From CAZBBB01 sp964490005 (GTDB lineage: Bacteria > Planctomycetota > B15-G4), in contig CAZBBB010000009.1 of assembly GCA_964490005.1 (NCBI GenBank), positions 1 to 62,747 of the forward strand: 62,747 nucleotides of DNA. Direction: 5' to 3'. The position numbers and the translations under genes were made by a program. The stretch's first letter is position 1. Every line of letters starts with the position of its first letter. The notes under the pieces are model-generated. The model made no database searches and was not told the DNA's origin. It was given only the letters and a program-made list of their open reading frames with translations. This document shows positions 28,623 to 37,254 of the stretch, piece by piece.

Positions 28623-29919
28623 GTGCGGGTAGCCACTGCCACAGCAGGCGATGCGCGCTCGTGTGCATGTGTCGGCCGGCATTCATGGCCGTGCAGAAGT
28701 AGCTCACCAGAAGGAAGAGCAGGATCGCGAGCGCAATCAGGAAGAACTGCCTGCGCTCGGGAGAGACACGTCCGCCCCAAGTCCAGAGGATGAGCACGCA
28801 TGGCAGGAGCAGGAAGCTCGACGCATCGAGCATGAGGTCCGCGAGGCCCAGGACGACGGTCGGCCAGCGCGCCCGCAACACTTCCAAATCGACCAGATGA
28901 CGCAGATCGAACCCGATTCCCTCATTCACCACGCCCGCCGCGATCACGATCGACGGCAGCCACCCGAGCACGGTGATCGCGAAGCTGAGCACGACGCGAC
29001 GCGACATGCCGTGGGCCAGGACCTCCGACGCAAGCACGACGAGGACGATGACCGCACCCTCGAGCTTGGCGCTGCCGACGGCCGCTCCGACGACTCCGGC
29101 GAGAATGCACGGCGCGAGCCACCCGCGCTGCGGCAGCAGGCAACGCGTGAGGTAGACATGGACGAGAACGAGATGCGCCAACACGCCGTCGACGTGACCG
29201 CCGATCGCGGGGCTCTCACGAGGGTTCAGGCCGGTCAGGACCGGCGCGAGACACACAACGAGGACAAGCAGCCGTGCTTGTGGTGCCTGCCGCAGGACGA
29301 CCGAGCCGAGCAGGAAGATGACCGCCACGTTCGCCGCAGCCAGCACGAGCTTCGGGCCGGCCGCGGCATCCTGCGGAGAGACATCGAAGACCGGAGCAAG
29401 CAGGGCCGGCACAAGCAGTGGATACGCTCGGTGGATGCCGAGCCGTTCGGCCTCGTGCAGCGAGGGCATCTCGGTCGCTCCCGCGCGCGCCATCTCCCTC
29501 GCCTTCGGCCCCCAGATGGAGCTTCCATCGGACTGGAACGGCGTGCCCGCTGCAGCCACGACGCCGATGAGCACGGGCACGCCGCAGGCAACGAGGAGCC
29601 TTCGTCGTCGTGGCAGCGAATTCGATGCGGGAGCGCTCTCCGTCGGCTTGCGCCGGGTCACGACTGCGGTCGCTCCGAGTGATGCGATTGCGAGAATCGT
29701 CGGGACCATCCACTGCGTCGGAATCCCGAACGCGGACAACGCGAGCTGCGAAACGCCCGTGATCGAGATGCCGATGCCGTAGGCCAATCCCGACACTCCG
29801 ATGGGTCCGAGCGTCGGGCTCGCTCGATCGAGCCACCGTGCCGCGGCGAGGCCGGCGCACGCATACAGCAGTACGAACAAAAGGCCGAAGACCGCGCTCA
29901 CGGATCTGCTCTCACGCAA
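28570..29919 (-). CDS. polytopic membrane protein, GT-C-like
   Basis: 449 residues with about ten to twelve hydrophobic helices. A first periplasmic loop reads GTPFQSDGSSIWGPKAREMARAG...HRAYPLLVPALLAPVF, which resembles the acidic loop and YPLL pattern of GT-C glycosyltransferases that use polyprenyl-linked sugars. No nucleotide-binding or transport motif is visible. The start overlaps the end of the upstream gene by 22 bases. With the GT-C gene on the other strand, it suggests that this 26-30 kb stretch builds a surface glycan, which is inference. Confidence 0.6.
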   Translation of the reverse strand: MRESRSVSAVFGLLFVLLYACAGLAAARWLDRASPTLGPIGVSGLAYGIGISITGVSQLALSAFGIPTQWMVPTILAIASLGATAVVTRRKPTESAPASNSLPRRRRLLVACGVPVLIGVVAAAGTPFQSDGSSIWGPKAREMARAGATEMPSLHEAERLGIHRAYPLLVPALLAPVFDVSPQDAAAGPKLVLAAANVAVIFLLGSVVLRQAPQARLLVLVVCLAPVLTGLNPRESPAIGGHVDGVLAHLVLVHVYLTRCLLPQRGWLAPCILAGVVGAAVGSAKLEGAVIVLVVLASEVLAHGMSRRVVLSFAITVLGWLPSIVIAAGVVNEGIGFDLRHLVDLEVLRARWPTVVLGLADLMLDASSFLLLPCVLILWTWGGRVSPERRQFFLIALAILLFLLVSYFCTAMNAGRHMHTSAHRLLWQWLPALTLLAALVPRTATPRTS

Positions 29920-30605
29920 TCGGAATGCGCCACGCCGGAGGGATCACGCAGTGCGTCAAGGTCGATGACCCAACGACGATGATGAGCGGCGCCGATCTCG
30001 CTGTGTCGCATCGCCGCCGCGATCTCGTCGTCCGTGGTGGTGGCGTCGATGTGGACTCGTCGCGGATAGATCGCACGCGGATGCAAGGCCCACTGCACGA
30101 CGTTCCACAACTGCGAACCCTCTCCGAGCAATATGACCGCATCGTCCTCGCCGATCGCCTCGCGGAGCTCTCTCAATCGCGGGGCGTGCTCGCCGGCGGC
30201 CAGGTCGAGCACATCGTCGGAGAGTGACCACTTGCCGTCCTCCGCCATTCCGCCCAACGTGCTCGCCGCCCGCACACAGAGAGCGACTCCGCACACGACG
30301 GAGCCCGCCGTCATGATCGCGAGCATCAGTCCACCGCACTCCTGAGCAAGCCTTGGTCGGGCGGCGACGGCCAAGCACCCGGAGGCCAGGGCAGCGAGGA
30401 CGAGCAGGACATCTTGCCGACGATCCGCGGCGACTCGGACTCCCGCGAGGCGCTGCTGCCAGTCATCCAACGGGCCGGGATCCGGATGCGCCGCCTCCCA
30501 CGCCTCGACGCTTCTCAGCGGCAACGTCTCCCGGGACGCGAGCACGGTTGCCGGAACGACCAGCAGCGCCGCGATGACGACCAGCACCGCACGATGCCGG
30601 TCCAT
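29898..30605 (-). CDS. membrane protein of unknown function
   Basis: 235 residues. Three hydrophobic segments are visible: AVLVVIAALLVVPATVL near the N-terminus, VLLVLAALASGCLAVAA at about 65-80, and LMLAIMTAGSVVCGVALCV at about 95-113. A soluble C-terminal domain of about 120 residues contains DDAVILLGEGSQLWNVVQWALHPRAIYPRRVHID. This resembles the C-terminal soluble part sometimes found in membrane glycosyltransferase loci, but I do not recognise a family. It starts 5 bases after the upstream lipoprotein gene and overlaps the downstream GT-C-like gene, so the three are one transcription unit. Confidence 0.6.
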   Translation of the reverse strand: MDRHRAVLVVIAALLVVPATVLASRETLPLRSVEAWEAAHPDPGPLDDWQQRLAGVRVAADRRQDVLLVLAALASGCLAVAARPRLAQECGGLMLAIMTAGSVVCGVALCVRAASTLGGMAEDGKWSLSDDVLDLAAGEHAPRLRELREAIGEDDAVILLGEGSQLWNVVQWALHPRAIYPRRVHIDATTTDDEIAAAMRHSEIGAAHHRRWVIDLDALRDPSGVAHSDCVRADP

Positions 30606-30610
30606 GCGGG

Positions 30611-32182
30611 CTACATCCCCCCGCGTCGCGACGCGCTCAGCACGAGCTCCCGTGCAAGCGCCTCCACTTCGATTTCCCAGCTCTCGGCGAGCACGGACCA
30701 CACCCGACGGCCGTTCTCGACCGGGACGGCCGAGTCGAAGACCGCGCACTCCGCCTCCGGCACCGACCCATCGGGCCCGATGCGGATCCAGAGCACGTGT
30801 CCGAGCGTGCCCGCCGTGACGACCACGTCGCCATCGGACTGGCGGAACTGGACCGCGCCATCGCGGACTCCCGGTACCCGTTCGATGCCGTTCTGCCCGG
30901 ACGGGCGCCATGCGGTCAGCGCCGGAGCCAGCCACGATGCGATCGGCTCGATGATCTCCGCATCGATGTCCCCGGAAGCACGCCGCAACCCGACGAGGAT
31001 GCAGACGGTGTCATCGATTTCGCGGACCGCGACGCGTCCATCCCATGGTGAAAGCGCCGCTCGACCTGCGCCGAGCCAGGCATCGCACGGCGCTCCCTCT
31101 CCATGCAGTACTTCGCCGAGGGGCCGCAGCCACTCGACGAGAGCCGCGGTGAACTCGTCCGGTCTGACTGCCGCGTTCGCCGCGAAGCCCGGCAGGGAGG
31201 CGGGAACTTCCATCGTCGAGAGCAGCCGGTGCTGGACCGATCCCTCGGCCAGTCGAATCCGCAGCTCGAGGCTCGCGGGTCTCCCGCCATCCCAGACCGC
31301 CTCGAGGCCGGCGGGTTCGGCCGTCGCCGCAGACGGCGCAGGTCCGAGGCGCGCCGTGACGCGTACCGCCTCCACGGCGGACAGCGGCAGCATCTCGAGC
31401 ACGGCACCAAGCAACTCCGGGTTGACCGGCGGGATCGGCGACTCGTCGCGCGCACCACGGAGGAGCGCCGAGATCCCCACGACTCGACCGACTCCCAGGA
31501 GCGCACGCAGTCGCTGCGTGGCTTCCGTGATCTCTCGCGCATACGCGACGCGACCGCGGACCAGGTCCAGCGACGCGACGATCAGCGTGGCCCCGCTCTC
31601 GACGGGCACGTCCGCCGCGCCGAGGGCCTTGAGGGCGCGGCGGCACCCTGTCGCCGATTCGAAGGACGGAGCGAGCAGGCCTCGGCCATTCGAGTCGCTC
31701 GCGTGCATCGCCAGGACGGGCGCCTGCGCGTCCGCGAGACCACCGATCATCCCCAGCGGAGACTGGCCGCGAAGGCTGCTCAACGCGATGCCGGCCAAGT
31801 GGAGGGGAGACTGCGGGACCACCTGCAGCCGTCGGACACCGGCGGGGCCGGCGTCGCGAGGCGCGGTACGCTCGAGTGAGGAGAAGAATGCCTCGGAGTC
31901 CATCAGGGGCAGGGCCAGCGCGACATGGCCGCCGTAGATCGACTCATCCAGAACGAGGATCACCGACGGCAGCGCCGGGTCGGTTCCATCGAGTTCAACG
32001 CCGAGATTGTCTCGCAGCCACTCGAGCGGCAGCGGGTGGACGGCCACGTAGCCGAGCACGCCGGGTGTCTCGAGGGCGACTGGCCACGCCTGGCTCGCAT
32101 GCTCCTCGTCCACGGCGTCGCCGCTGCATGCCGCGACGAGCACGCATGCCCACGCCGAGAGGAGCGGAGTGCGAAGGCCCAT
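30611..32182 (-). CDS. large lipoprotein of unknown function
   Basis: 523 residues. The N-terminus MGLRTPLLSAWACVLVAAC is a lipoprotein signal with lipobox VAAC, so the mature protein is anchored through that Cys. The ATG at 32182 is chosen because it places the signal at the terminus; the frame is open 21 codons further but adds no signal character. The rest alternates beta and helix with repeated (V/A)xLxLPL-type strands and no recognised domain. It heads a three-gene minus-strand unit with two membrane proteins, and is divergent from queG across only 43 bases, so their promoters overlap. Confidence 0.65.
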   Translation of the reverse strand: MGLRTPLLSAWACVLVAACSGDAVDEEHASQAWPVALETPGVLGYVAVHPLPLEWLRDNLGVELDGTDPALPSVILVLDESIYGGHVALALPLMDSEAFFSSLERTAPRDAGPAGVRRLQVVPQSPLHLAGIALSSLRGQSPLGMIGGLADAQAPVLAMHASDSNGRGLLAPSFESATGCRRALKALGAADVPVESGATLIVASLDLVRGRVAYAREITEATQRLRALLGVGRVVGISALLRGARDESPIPPVNPELLGAVLEMLPLSAVEAVRVTARLGPAPSAATAEPAGLEAVWDGGRPASLELRIRLAEGSVQHRLLSTMEVPASLPGFAANAAVRPDEFTAALVEWLRPLGEVLHGEGAPCDAWLGAGRAALSPWDGRVAVREIDDTVCILVGLRRASGDIDAEIIEPIASWLAPALTAWRPSGQNGIERVPGVRDGAVQFRQSDGDVVVTAGTLGHVLWIRIGPDGSVPEAECAVFDSAVPVENGRRVWSVLAESWEIEVEALARELVLSASRRGGM

Positions 32183-32225
32183 GTCCCTCGCATGGTACAC
32201 TCGCCCCTTCTCCGGAGCGCGGAGC

Positions 32226-33227
32226 GTGACCGCCAGTTCGGCCATCAGGACGAGGGAAGGAATTCGTCAGCGCCTGTCGGCCATGGGCTTCGCCCGTGTC
32301 GGGTTCACGAGCGCGGCGAACGTTGACGACGGCATCAGCCCCTGGGTGAGCGCGGGGAAGCACGCTTCCATGGAGTGGATGGCCAGGCATCCGGACCGCA
32401 GGTCGCGGCCCGAATCCCTGCTGCGCGACGTGCGCGTCGTCATCTGCTGCGCAGCGGCGTACCCCGCAAGCGACGGCGACGGCCATATCGCCGCATACGC
32501 GCGCGGCGAAGACTACCATCGAACGGTCGGGGATCTGCTGCGTTCCGCGGCATCACAACTCGAGCGGGAGTGGCCGGGAGAGCGCACGCGCGTCGTCGTC
32601 GACGCCGAACCGCTCGCCGAGCGCGCATTCGCCGCCCGTGCGGGGCTCGGCTGGATCGGCCGGAGCTCGATGTTGTTGAACGAGCTGTACGGGCCGTGGC
32701 TCCTGCTGGGCGAGATCCTGTTCACCAAGGATCTGCCGGCGGACGAGCCCGTTCCCGATCGCTGCGGCACCTGCACCGCGTGCGTAGACGCGTGCCCCAC
32801 CGGAGCGCTCGACGGCGAAGGCGGCCTCGACGCCCGCAAGTGTCTCTCGTACTGGACGATCGAGCACCGGGGCGCGCTCCCCGCCACGTGGGCCTCCGCC
32901 ATCGGGCACCGCGCATTCGGTTGCGACGACTGCCTCGCAGCATGCCCGTACCCGAAAGCATCCTCCCTTCCCCCGGAAGCCGAGGCCGGCCCCTTCATCG
33001 CCCGTACCGACTTGGCGGCGGCCAGCCTCGAGGAACTCGAGCGACGGGCACACGAGTCGTTCAGGCGGCACTTCGGCAGCACTCCCATCGAGCGCGCGCG
33101 GAAGTCCGGATTCCTGAGGAACATCAATGCCGTCGCCGGACACGACGTTCCGACCGGCCACTCCCGTCCACCCCGAGAGGACGGCGACGCACGATCCGTC
33201 CACCTCCACACACGGCACTCTCCATGA
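32226..33227 (+). CDS. queG: epoxyqueuosine reductase
   Basis: Reduces epoxyqueuosine to queuosine in tRNA wobble positions, using cobalamin and two [4Fe-4S] clusters. 333 residues. The cobalamin-domain pattern YARGEDYH and GLGWIGRSSMLLN is present. The cluster motifs are CGTCTACVDACPTGAL and GCDDCLAACPYPK. A GTG start at 32226 has GGAGC about eight bases upstream. The stop overlaps the start of the TatD-like gene (ATGA). No other queuosine gene is in the window. Confidence 0.93.
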   Translation: MTASSAIRTREGIRQRLSAMGFARVGFTSAANVDDGISPWVSAGKHASMEWMARHPDRRSRPESLLRDVRVVICCAAAYPASDGDGHIAAYARGEDYHRTVGDLLRSAASQLEREWPGERTRVVVDAEPLAERAFAARAGLGWIGRSSMLLNELYGPWLLLGEILFTKDLPADEPVPDRCGTCTACVDACPTGALDGEGGLDARKCLSYWTIEHRGALPATWASAIGHRAFGCDDCLAACPYPKASSLPPEAEAGPFIARTDLAAASLEELERRAHESFRRHFGSTPIERARKSGFLRNINAVAGHDVPTGHSRPPREDGDARSVHLHTRHSP

Positions 33228-34048
33228 AGATCTTCGAACCACACATCCACATGTACTCGCGCAACACGCGTGACTACGCGGAGATGGCGACCGCCGGCAT
33301 CGCTTCGCTGCTCGAACCCGGGGGATTCTGGCTCGGTCGCGAGCGCAAGCATCCGGAAACCTGTCTGGAGTATTTCGATCACTTGCTCGACTTCGAGCAC
33401 ACACGAGCCTCCAAGGCAGGCATTCGGTATCACTGCACGTTCGCCCTGAATCCGAAGGAAGCCCATACGCCCGCGATCCGCGAGGCGGTCTTGGCGGAAC
33501 TCCCGCGCTATCTCGCACACCCGCTGTGCCCCGCCCTCGGCGAGGTCGGATACGACCTGATCGATCCCATCGAGGAGCAGGTGGTGCTCCATCAGCTCGA
33601 GCTCGCGAAACGGATGGGCATGCCCGTGCTCGTCCACACGCCGCACGTTCGCAAACTCGAAGGAACGAAACGGCTCATCGACAATGTCCGTGACGTCGGC
33701 ATCAACCCGGATCTCGTCGAGATCGACCACTGCACCGAGGAGACGATCGGTCTCGTGGTCGAGGCCGGGCTGTGGGCGGGAATGACGATTTACCCCGTCA
33801 CGAAGCTCTCGCCGGAACGTGCCGTCTCCGTGCTGAAGATGTTCGGCGTCGACCGAATGCTCGTGAACAGTTCCGCGGACTGGGGGCCTTCGGATCCGCT
33901 GGCCGTGCCGAAGCTCGCGGTGCTGCTGCAGCTCTCCGGGTTTCCCGAGGCGGATGTGCAGCAACTGGTCTGGGACAACCCCGTGATGTTCTACGGTCAG
34001 TCCGGCAAGCTCGAAGAAGTGCCTCTCGGAACGCGCCCGAAGTCATGA
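33224..34048 (+). CDS. TatD-family metal-dependent hydrolase, EboB-like
   Basis: 274 residues with the TatD barrel signature: metal site EPHIHMYSR near the N-terminus, GEVGYDL (the catalytic-Glu strand), VLVHTPH, DHCTEETI and MLVNSSADWGPSDPLAV with the catalytic Asp. The wording of these motifs, particularly the first 60 residues and the NSSADWGPS segment, resembles from memory the EboB hydrolase of the ebo cluster rather than housekeeping TatD. The other ebo genes (UbiA-type prenyltransferase, dehydroquinate-synthase-like) are not here. It is translationally coupled to queG upstream and to a lipoprotein downstream. Confidence 0.8.
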   Translation: MKIFEPHIHMYSRNTRDYAEMATAGIASLLEPGGFWLGRERKHPETCLEYFDHLLDFEHTRASKAGIRYHCTFALNPKEAHTPAIREAVLAELPRYLAHPLCPALGEVGYDLIDPIEEQVVLHQLELAKRMGMPVLVHTPHVRKLEGTKRLIDNVRDVGINPDLVEIDHCTEETIGLVVEAGLWAGMTIYPVTKLSPERAVSVLKMFGVDRMLVNSSADWGPSDPLAVPKLAVLLQLSGFPEADVQQLVWDNPVMFYGQSGKLEEVPLGTRPKS

Positions 34049-34773
34049 GGCCGGCGACAGTTCTCGCGACGAGCGTCCTCTCGATGCTCAGCCTGGCGGC
34101 GGCCTGCCAAACGCCTGTGAGCGAGAAGGTCCGGGTCGGCGTCGACAGCCAGGGGGCGTATGCGGCCTCGGGAGGATCGAGTGGCGCCGCGGAGAATGGA
34201 AGCTACCCTGCGCCCGCCGACGACGTACCGACGCTGCGAAAAGGGTTGATGATCGGTACATGGAAGCCGACGTCGGGTGCGGCCTTCGATCAGGCGTTCA
34301 TCGATGAAGACGGCCTGCGCGAGGCGTTCACGGGCTGGTCCGCAGGACGCCGGCAGTGGCGAGGGTTTGCCGCGGAGAGCGGCGAAGTACCGCTGGATGC
34401 GCTGTTCGGACAGCCACGGGGTCCTGAAATCGGATACGTCTACAGCCTCCTCGGCAGGCAAGCGCCGGATGGGGTCTTCGCGGATGCCGAAGCGCTCCTG
34501 CACATCGAGCATCGTGGCCGGATCTCCGTCCGCGTCGATGGACGGCTCGTCTTGCAAGCTCCACCGACCACCGGGCCCGGCTCCGCGTCGCACGTCGTGC
34601 CGATCATCTTGACCGGGCCCTACGATGTCCTGCTCGCCAAGGTCGGGCGCGGCTCGTCGGAACTCGGCTCGTCGTTCAACCTCTCCATCCGCGTCACGGA
34701 TGTGGACGGCAAGTCCATTCCGGGCCAAGCTTGGACGACGATGCGGCCTGCCGGACTTCCGTCAGATCTCTAG
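34045..34773 (+). CDS. lipoprotein with beta-sandwich-like domain
   Basis: 242 residues. The lipobox LAAAC follows a short signal (MRPATVLATSVLSMLSLAAAC). Residues about 65-240 look like a carbohydrate-binding or PA14-like beta domain: ALLHIEHRGRISVRVDGRLVLQ and ILTGPYDVLLAKVGRGSSELGSSFNLSIRV are the typical hinge strands seen in sugar-binding modules of Planctomycetes. Assignment is by pattern only. The ATG overlaps the TGA of the hydrolase gene (ATGA), so it is the last gene of the queG unit. It is convergent with the diguanylate cyclase, 14 bases away. Confidence 0.65.
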   Translation: MRPATVLATSVLSMLSLAAACQTPVSEKVRVGVDSQGAYAASGGSSGAAENGSYPAPADDVPTLRKGLMIGTWKPTSGAAFDQAFIDEDGLREAFTGWSAGRRQWRGFAAESGEVPLDALFGQPRGPEIGYVYSLLGRQAPDGVFADAEALLHIEHRGRISVRVDGRLVLQAPPTTGPGSASHVVPIILTGPYDVLLAKVGRGSSELGSSFNLSIRVTDVDGKSIPGQAWTTMRPAGLPSDL

Positions 34774-34787
34774 GTACGGCATCGCCC

Positions 34788-35717
34788 TCACGCGGCTGCA
34801 GGCGTTGGGCTCTCGAGGCGCCCAAATTGCCAGAGCATCAACTTGTTCCGGCCCGACTCCTTGGCCTTGTACAGGGCCTGGTCCGCGCGGGCGATCAGGC
34901 TCTCGCTGTCTTCGTTTCCTTCGAGCACCGCTGCACCGGCCGACACCGTGACCGGGATCTCGACGTTCCCCACGGCCACCTTGACGGCCTCGGGAAGCTG
35001 TCTTCGGAATCGCTCCACGATGCCGACGGCGTCCTTGAGCGTCGTGCGCGGAAACATGAACAGGAACTCCTCGCCGCCCCAGCGCGACACGATGTCGGTC
35101 ACGCGGGCGTTCCGGCGTAGTTCCGCTGCGACGCGCTTCAACACATCATCGCCCGCAGCATGCCCCAAGGTGTCGTTGATGCGCTTGAAGTGGTCGATGT
35201 CCACCATCACGACCGCTAGCGGCTCATTGTGACGGCGCGAGAGGGCAAGCGCCTCGGCGAGTCGTACTTCTCCGTGGCGACGGTTGCACAGCGTCGTGAG
35301 CTTGTCCGTTCGCGAGTCGCGCTGGAGTTCCAGCTGGACGTTCCGCTGCCTGGCCAAGCGCCGGACCGTGGCCAGGAGAATCGAAGCGTCGAGCCGCCCC
35401 TTGGTGATGAACGCGGCTGCACCGCTGTCGAGGTTCCGGACATGCGCGTCGGGGTCCTCGTCCGCCGTCAGCACCATCACCGGAAGCGCGCAGAGGTCGG
35501 CATCCCGTTGCATCGTGTCGATGAGCTTCTGGCCATCCATGCCCGGCATGCGAAGGTCGGTGACGACGACATCGAATGGATGTCCCGGTGAGAGATAGCC
35601 CAAGGCTTCCTGCCCGCTGCGCGCCTCCTCGACGCTCATGCCGTTCTTGGCGAGAATCGTGCGCAGCGTGTGCCGCATCGTCGGACTGTCATCGACAACC
35701 AGTACGGTAATGCTCAT
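34788..35717 (-). CDS. response regulator with diguanylate cyclase (GGDEF) output, PleD-like
   Basis: Makes cyclic di-GMP when phosphorylated. 309 residues: a receiver domain (1-125) with acidic residues D9/D10, phospho-acceptor Asp54 in VVVTDLRMPGMDG and the conserved Lys near 106, then a GGDEF domain (about 130-300). The active site is GGEEF (214-218), and an inhibitory-site RxxD (RVTD, 205-208) lies five residues upstream, so product inhibition is expected. AGGAG precedes the ATG by six bases. No adjacent histidine kinase. The ATG is chosen because it starts the receiver domain. Confidence 0.92.
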   Translation of the reverse strand: MSITVLVVDDSPTMRHTLRTILAKNGMSVEEARSGQEALGYLSPGHPFDVVVTDLRMPGMDGQKLIDTMQRDADLCALPVMVLTADEDPDAHVRNLDSGAAAFITKGRLDASILLATVRRLARQRNVQLELQRDSRTDKLTTLCNRRHGEVRLAEALALSRRHNEPLAVVMVDIDHFKRINDTLGHAAGDDVLKRVAAELRRNARVTDIVSRWGGEEFLFMFPRTTLKDAVGIVERFRRQLPEAVKVAVGNVEIPVTVSAGAAVLEGNEDSESLIARADQALYKAKESGRNKLMLWQFGRLESPTPAAA

Positions 35718-36141
35718 GTTCGACTCCTGGCGCCTCGTCGTCCTTCGACGGCTCGACGAATGGCTCGGGTTGTAGTGTCCGACAGCGTCGGTAGTCGCCG
35801 CTCGTCCCACGCGATCACGGGCGGAACCGGCACGGCCCCATGCGCTGGCCCACGATCGCGCTCGACGAACTCGACGATCACACGCCGTTCTTCGGCCCCC
35901 CGGCCCGATGACCTTGAGTACCCCGTTCACGGCTCCTGCGCACGACCTGCAGCGCGTCCAGGAGGAGAGTGTTCGGCATGAACACGCAACACTTGAGCGG
36001 AAAACCCACAATTTCATGGGTGGGCCACGCCTAGAAGATGAGCGTTCCTTGAAGGCGGCTCGAAGACCGCCTATCGTCCGGCACAGCGTTGCCTTAGGCG
36101 CATGCCTTGGGTGGCACCGCGTCCCCTTCTGGAGATATCTG
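35718..36141. other. intergenic region with inverted repeats
   Basis: A 424-base gap between the diguanylate cyclase (-) and the lipoprotein (+). It contains two short inverted repeats: CCCAC/GTGGG at 36005-36024 and AGGCGG/CCGCCT at 36053-36072, the second between the boxes of the candidate promoter. I tested it by eye for a GEMM-type c-di-GMP riboswitch and did not find the conserved core. The upstream open stretch from 35908 continues into the lipoprotein but shows no protein-like signal. Confidence 0.4.
36049..36077 (+). promoter_or_regulatory. candidate promoter of the lipoprotein gene
   Basis: TTGAAG (36049-36054), 17-base spacer, TATCGT (36072-36077), each 4 of 6 to consensus, with the spacer containing a small GGCGG...CCGCC inverted repeat. 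This leaves a leader of about 58 bases before the ATG at 36142. Confidence 0.3.
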
Positions 36142-36597
36142 ATGAGGCATCTGCTGTGCGTTGCGCTCCTTTGCGCTGTGGGCTGTTCGTCGATTCCCGC
36201 GACTTCATCTTTGAACACCGCTGCACCTGCCAGCGAAAGCGAACAGGGTCTCCGTCAGTGGATTCCCGGCATCTTCGAGGATGCTTGGGAAGTCGTCGAT
36301 GCGCGAATCGGCATGGATTACGGGTTCGGTGCGCATTTCAAGTTCACCGATCTCGCTCGTGTCGGAATTTTCGACTACGCCGAGTTCGATGTGCTCGGAT
36401 TCGACAAGGGCATCTTCCATGGCAAGTACAGCCTGCCCAGCATGGACCCGATGAATCCCGCGAAGAACTCGTCGTGGGACGTGTCGGCCAAGTTGGCCAT
36501 CGGCCTTGGCGCGGAGGCCACGGTACACGCGTGGGAACTCGTCGATCTCGCGTCGTCGATCGTGGGCTTCGGCTACTGGAGCCTGAACCAGGACTGA
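36142..36597 (+). CDS. small lipoprotein of unknown function
   Basis: 151 residues. Lipoprotein signal MRHLLCVALLCAVGC with lipobox AVGC; GGAG sits seven bases before the ATG, which decides the start. The mature part contains WIPGIFEDAWEVVDARIGMDYGFGAHFKFTDLARVGIFDYAEFD, glycine- and aromatic-rich, predicted beta, ending in a hydrophobic GFGYWSLNQD. I do not recognise the family. It stands alone, divergent from the diguanylate cyclase and followed by a strong hairpin, so it is probably monocistronic. Confidence 0.65.
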   Translation: MRHLLCVALLCAVGCSSIPATSSLNTAAPASESEQGLRQWIPGIFEDAWEVVDARIGMDYGFGAHFKFTDLARVGIFDYAEFDVLGFDKGIFHGKYSLPSMDPMNPAKNSSWDVSAKLAIGLGAEATVHAWELVDLASSIVGFGYWSLNQD

Positions 36598-36636
36598 CGC
36601 CGTAGCAGACGGGGGGTCGCCCCCAAGATGTCCGCC

Positions 36637-36680
36637 GGAGGGTCCGTTGTCTCGCATTCAATGCGAGCAACGGGCCCTCC
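36637..36680. terminator. 44-base near-perfect inverted repeat between convergent genes
   Basis: GGAGGG, CCGTTG and CTCGCATT pair with AATGCGAG, CAACGG and CCCTCC around one C, with two single-base mismatches. A shorter GGGGG/CCCCC hairpin precedes it at 36612-36624. It lies between the lipoprotein (+) and argR (-) and can end transcription from both sides. No T-tract. Confidence 0.6.
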
Positions 36681-36774
36681 GAGCGTTGAAGCCGGACGAG
36701 TGTGGGGCGGCCACGCAAGCGCCCATGCGACGCACGAATGCAGGGGACCGCGACGCGAAGACGCCCGCTGAGGG

Positions 36775-37254
36775 CTAGTCCTGGCCCGTCGACACCAGTT
36801 GCCCGAAGCGACGTTCTAGATTGCGCTGCGCTCGGCGGGAAGGCGTTGCAACGAAGACCGTGTCGTCGCCGGCAACGGTTCCGATGACCTCCGGCATGCC
36901 CATCGAGTCCAATGCCAGCGCGACGGTCTGGGCGAGGCCTGGCCGAGTCGAGACGACGAGCACATTGGGGCCAGCGGCCCGCAATGCCCGTACGAAAGGC
37001 TGCATCTCGGACAACGTCGGATACTTCTGCCCGATGTCCGAATCGTCTCCGTCGCCACCGATGCGGTAGTGGCCATCCACCTTTCGAGCACCGATCGTGA
37101 CCAAGTCACGACTGAGGCTCGACTGCGTCACGTTGAACCCCCGAGCAGACAGGGCGTCCGCGAGTTCCTCCTGCGTCTTGACCCGTCGCTTCCGCAGGAT
37201 CATCCGAAGCGTCCGACGCCGCAGTTCCTGGCCACCTCGCGTACCTCGGGGCAT
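36775..37254 (-). CDS. argR: arginine repressor
   Basis: 159 residues, the usual ArgR length. The N-terminal winged helix carries EELADALSARGFNVTQSSLSRDL (28-51), with the conserved SSLSRDL recognition segment. The C-terminal domain has the arginine-binding and hexamer-forming motif IGTVAGDDTVFVATPS. It controls arginine biosynthesis or catabolism by binding ARG-box operators. The ATG at 37254 overlaps the RidA stop by one base (TGATG), so it is translationally coupled to ridA. No arg biosynthetic genes are adjacent. Confidence 0.92.
   Translation of the reverse strand: MPRGTRGGQELRRRTLRMILRKRRVKTQEELADALSARGFNVTQSSLSRDLVTIGARKVDGHYRIGGDGDDSDIGQKYPTLSEMQPFVRALRAAGPNVLVVSTRPGLAQTVALALDSMGMPEVIGTVAGDDTVFVATPSRRAQRNLERRFGQLVSTGQD

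Noticed and set aside
35718..36141. Possible c-di-GMP riboswitch next to the diguanylate cyclase
   Set aside because: The short inverted repeats do not have the conserved GEMM core sequences, so I report only an intergenic region with repeats.
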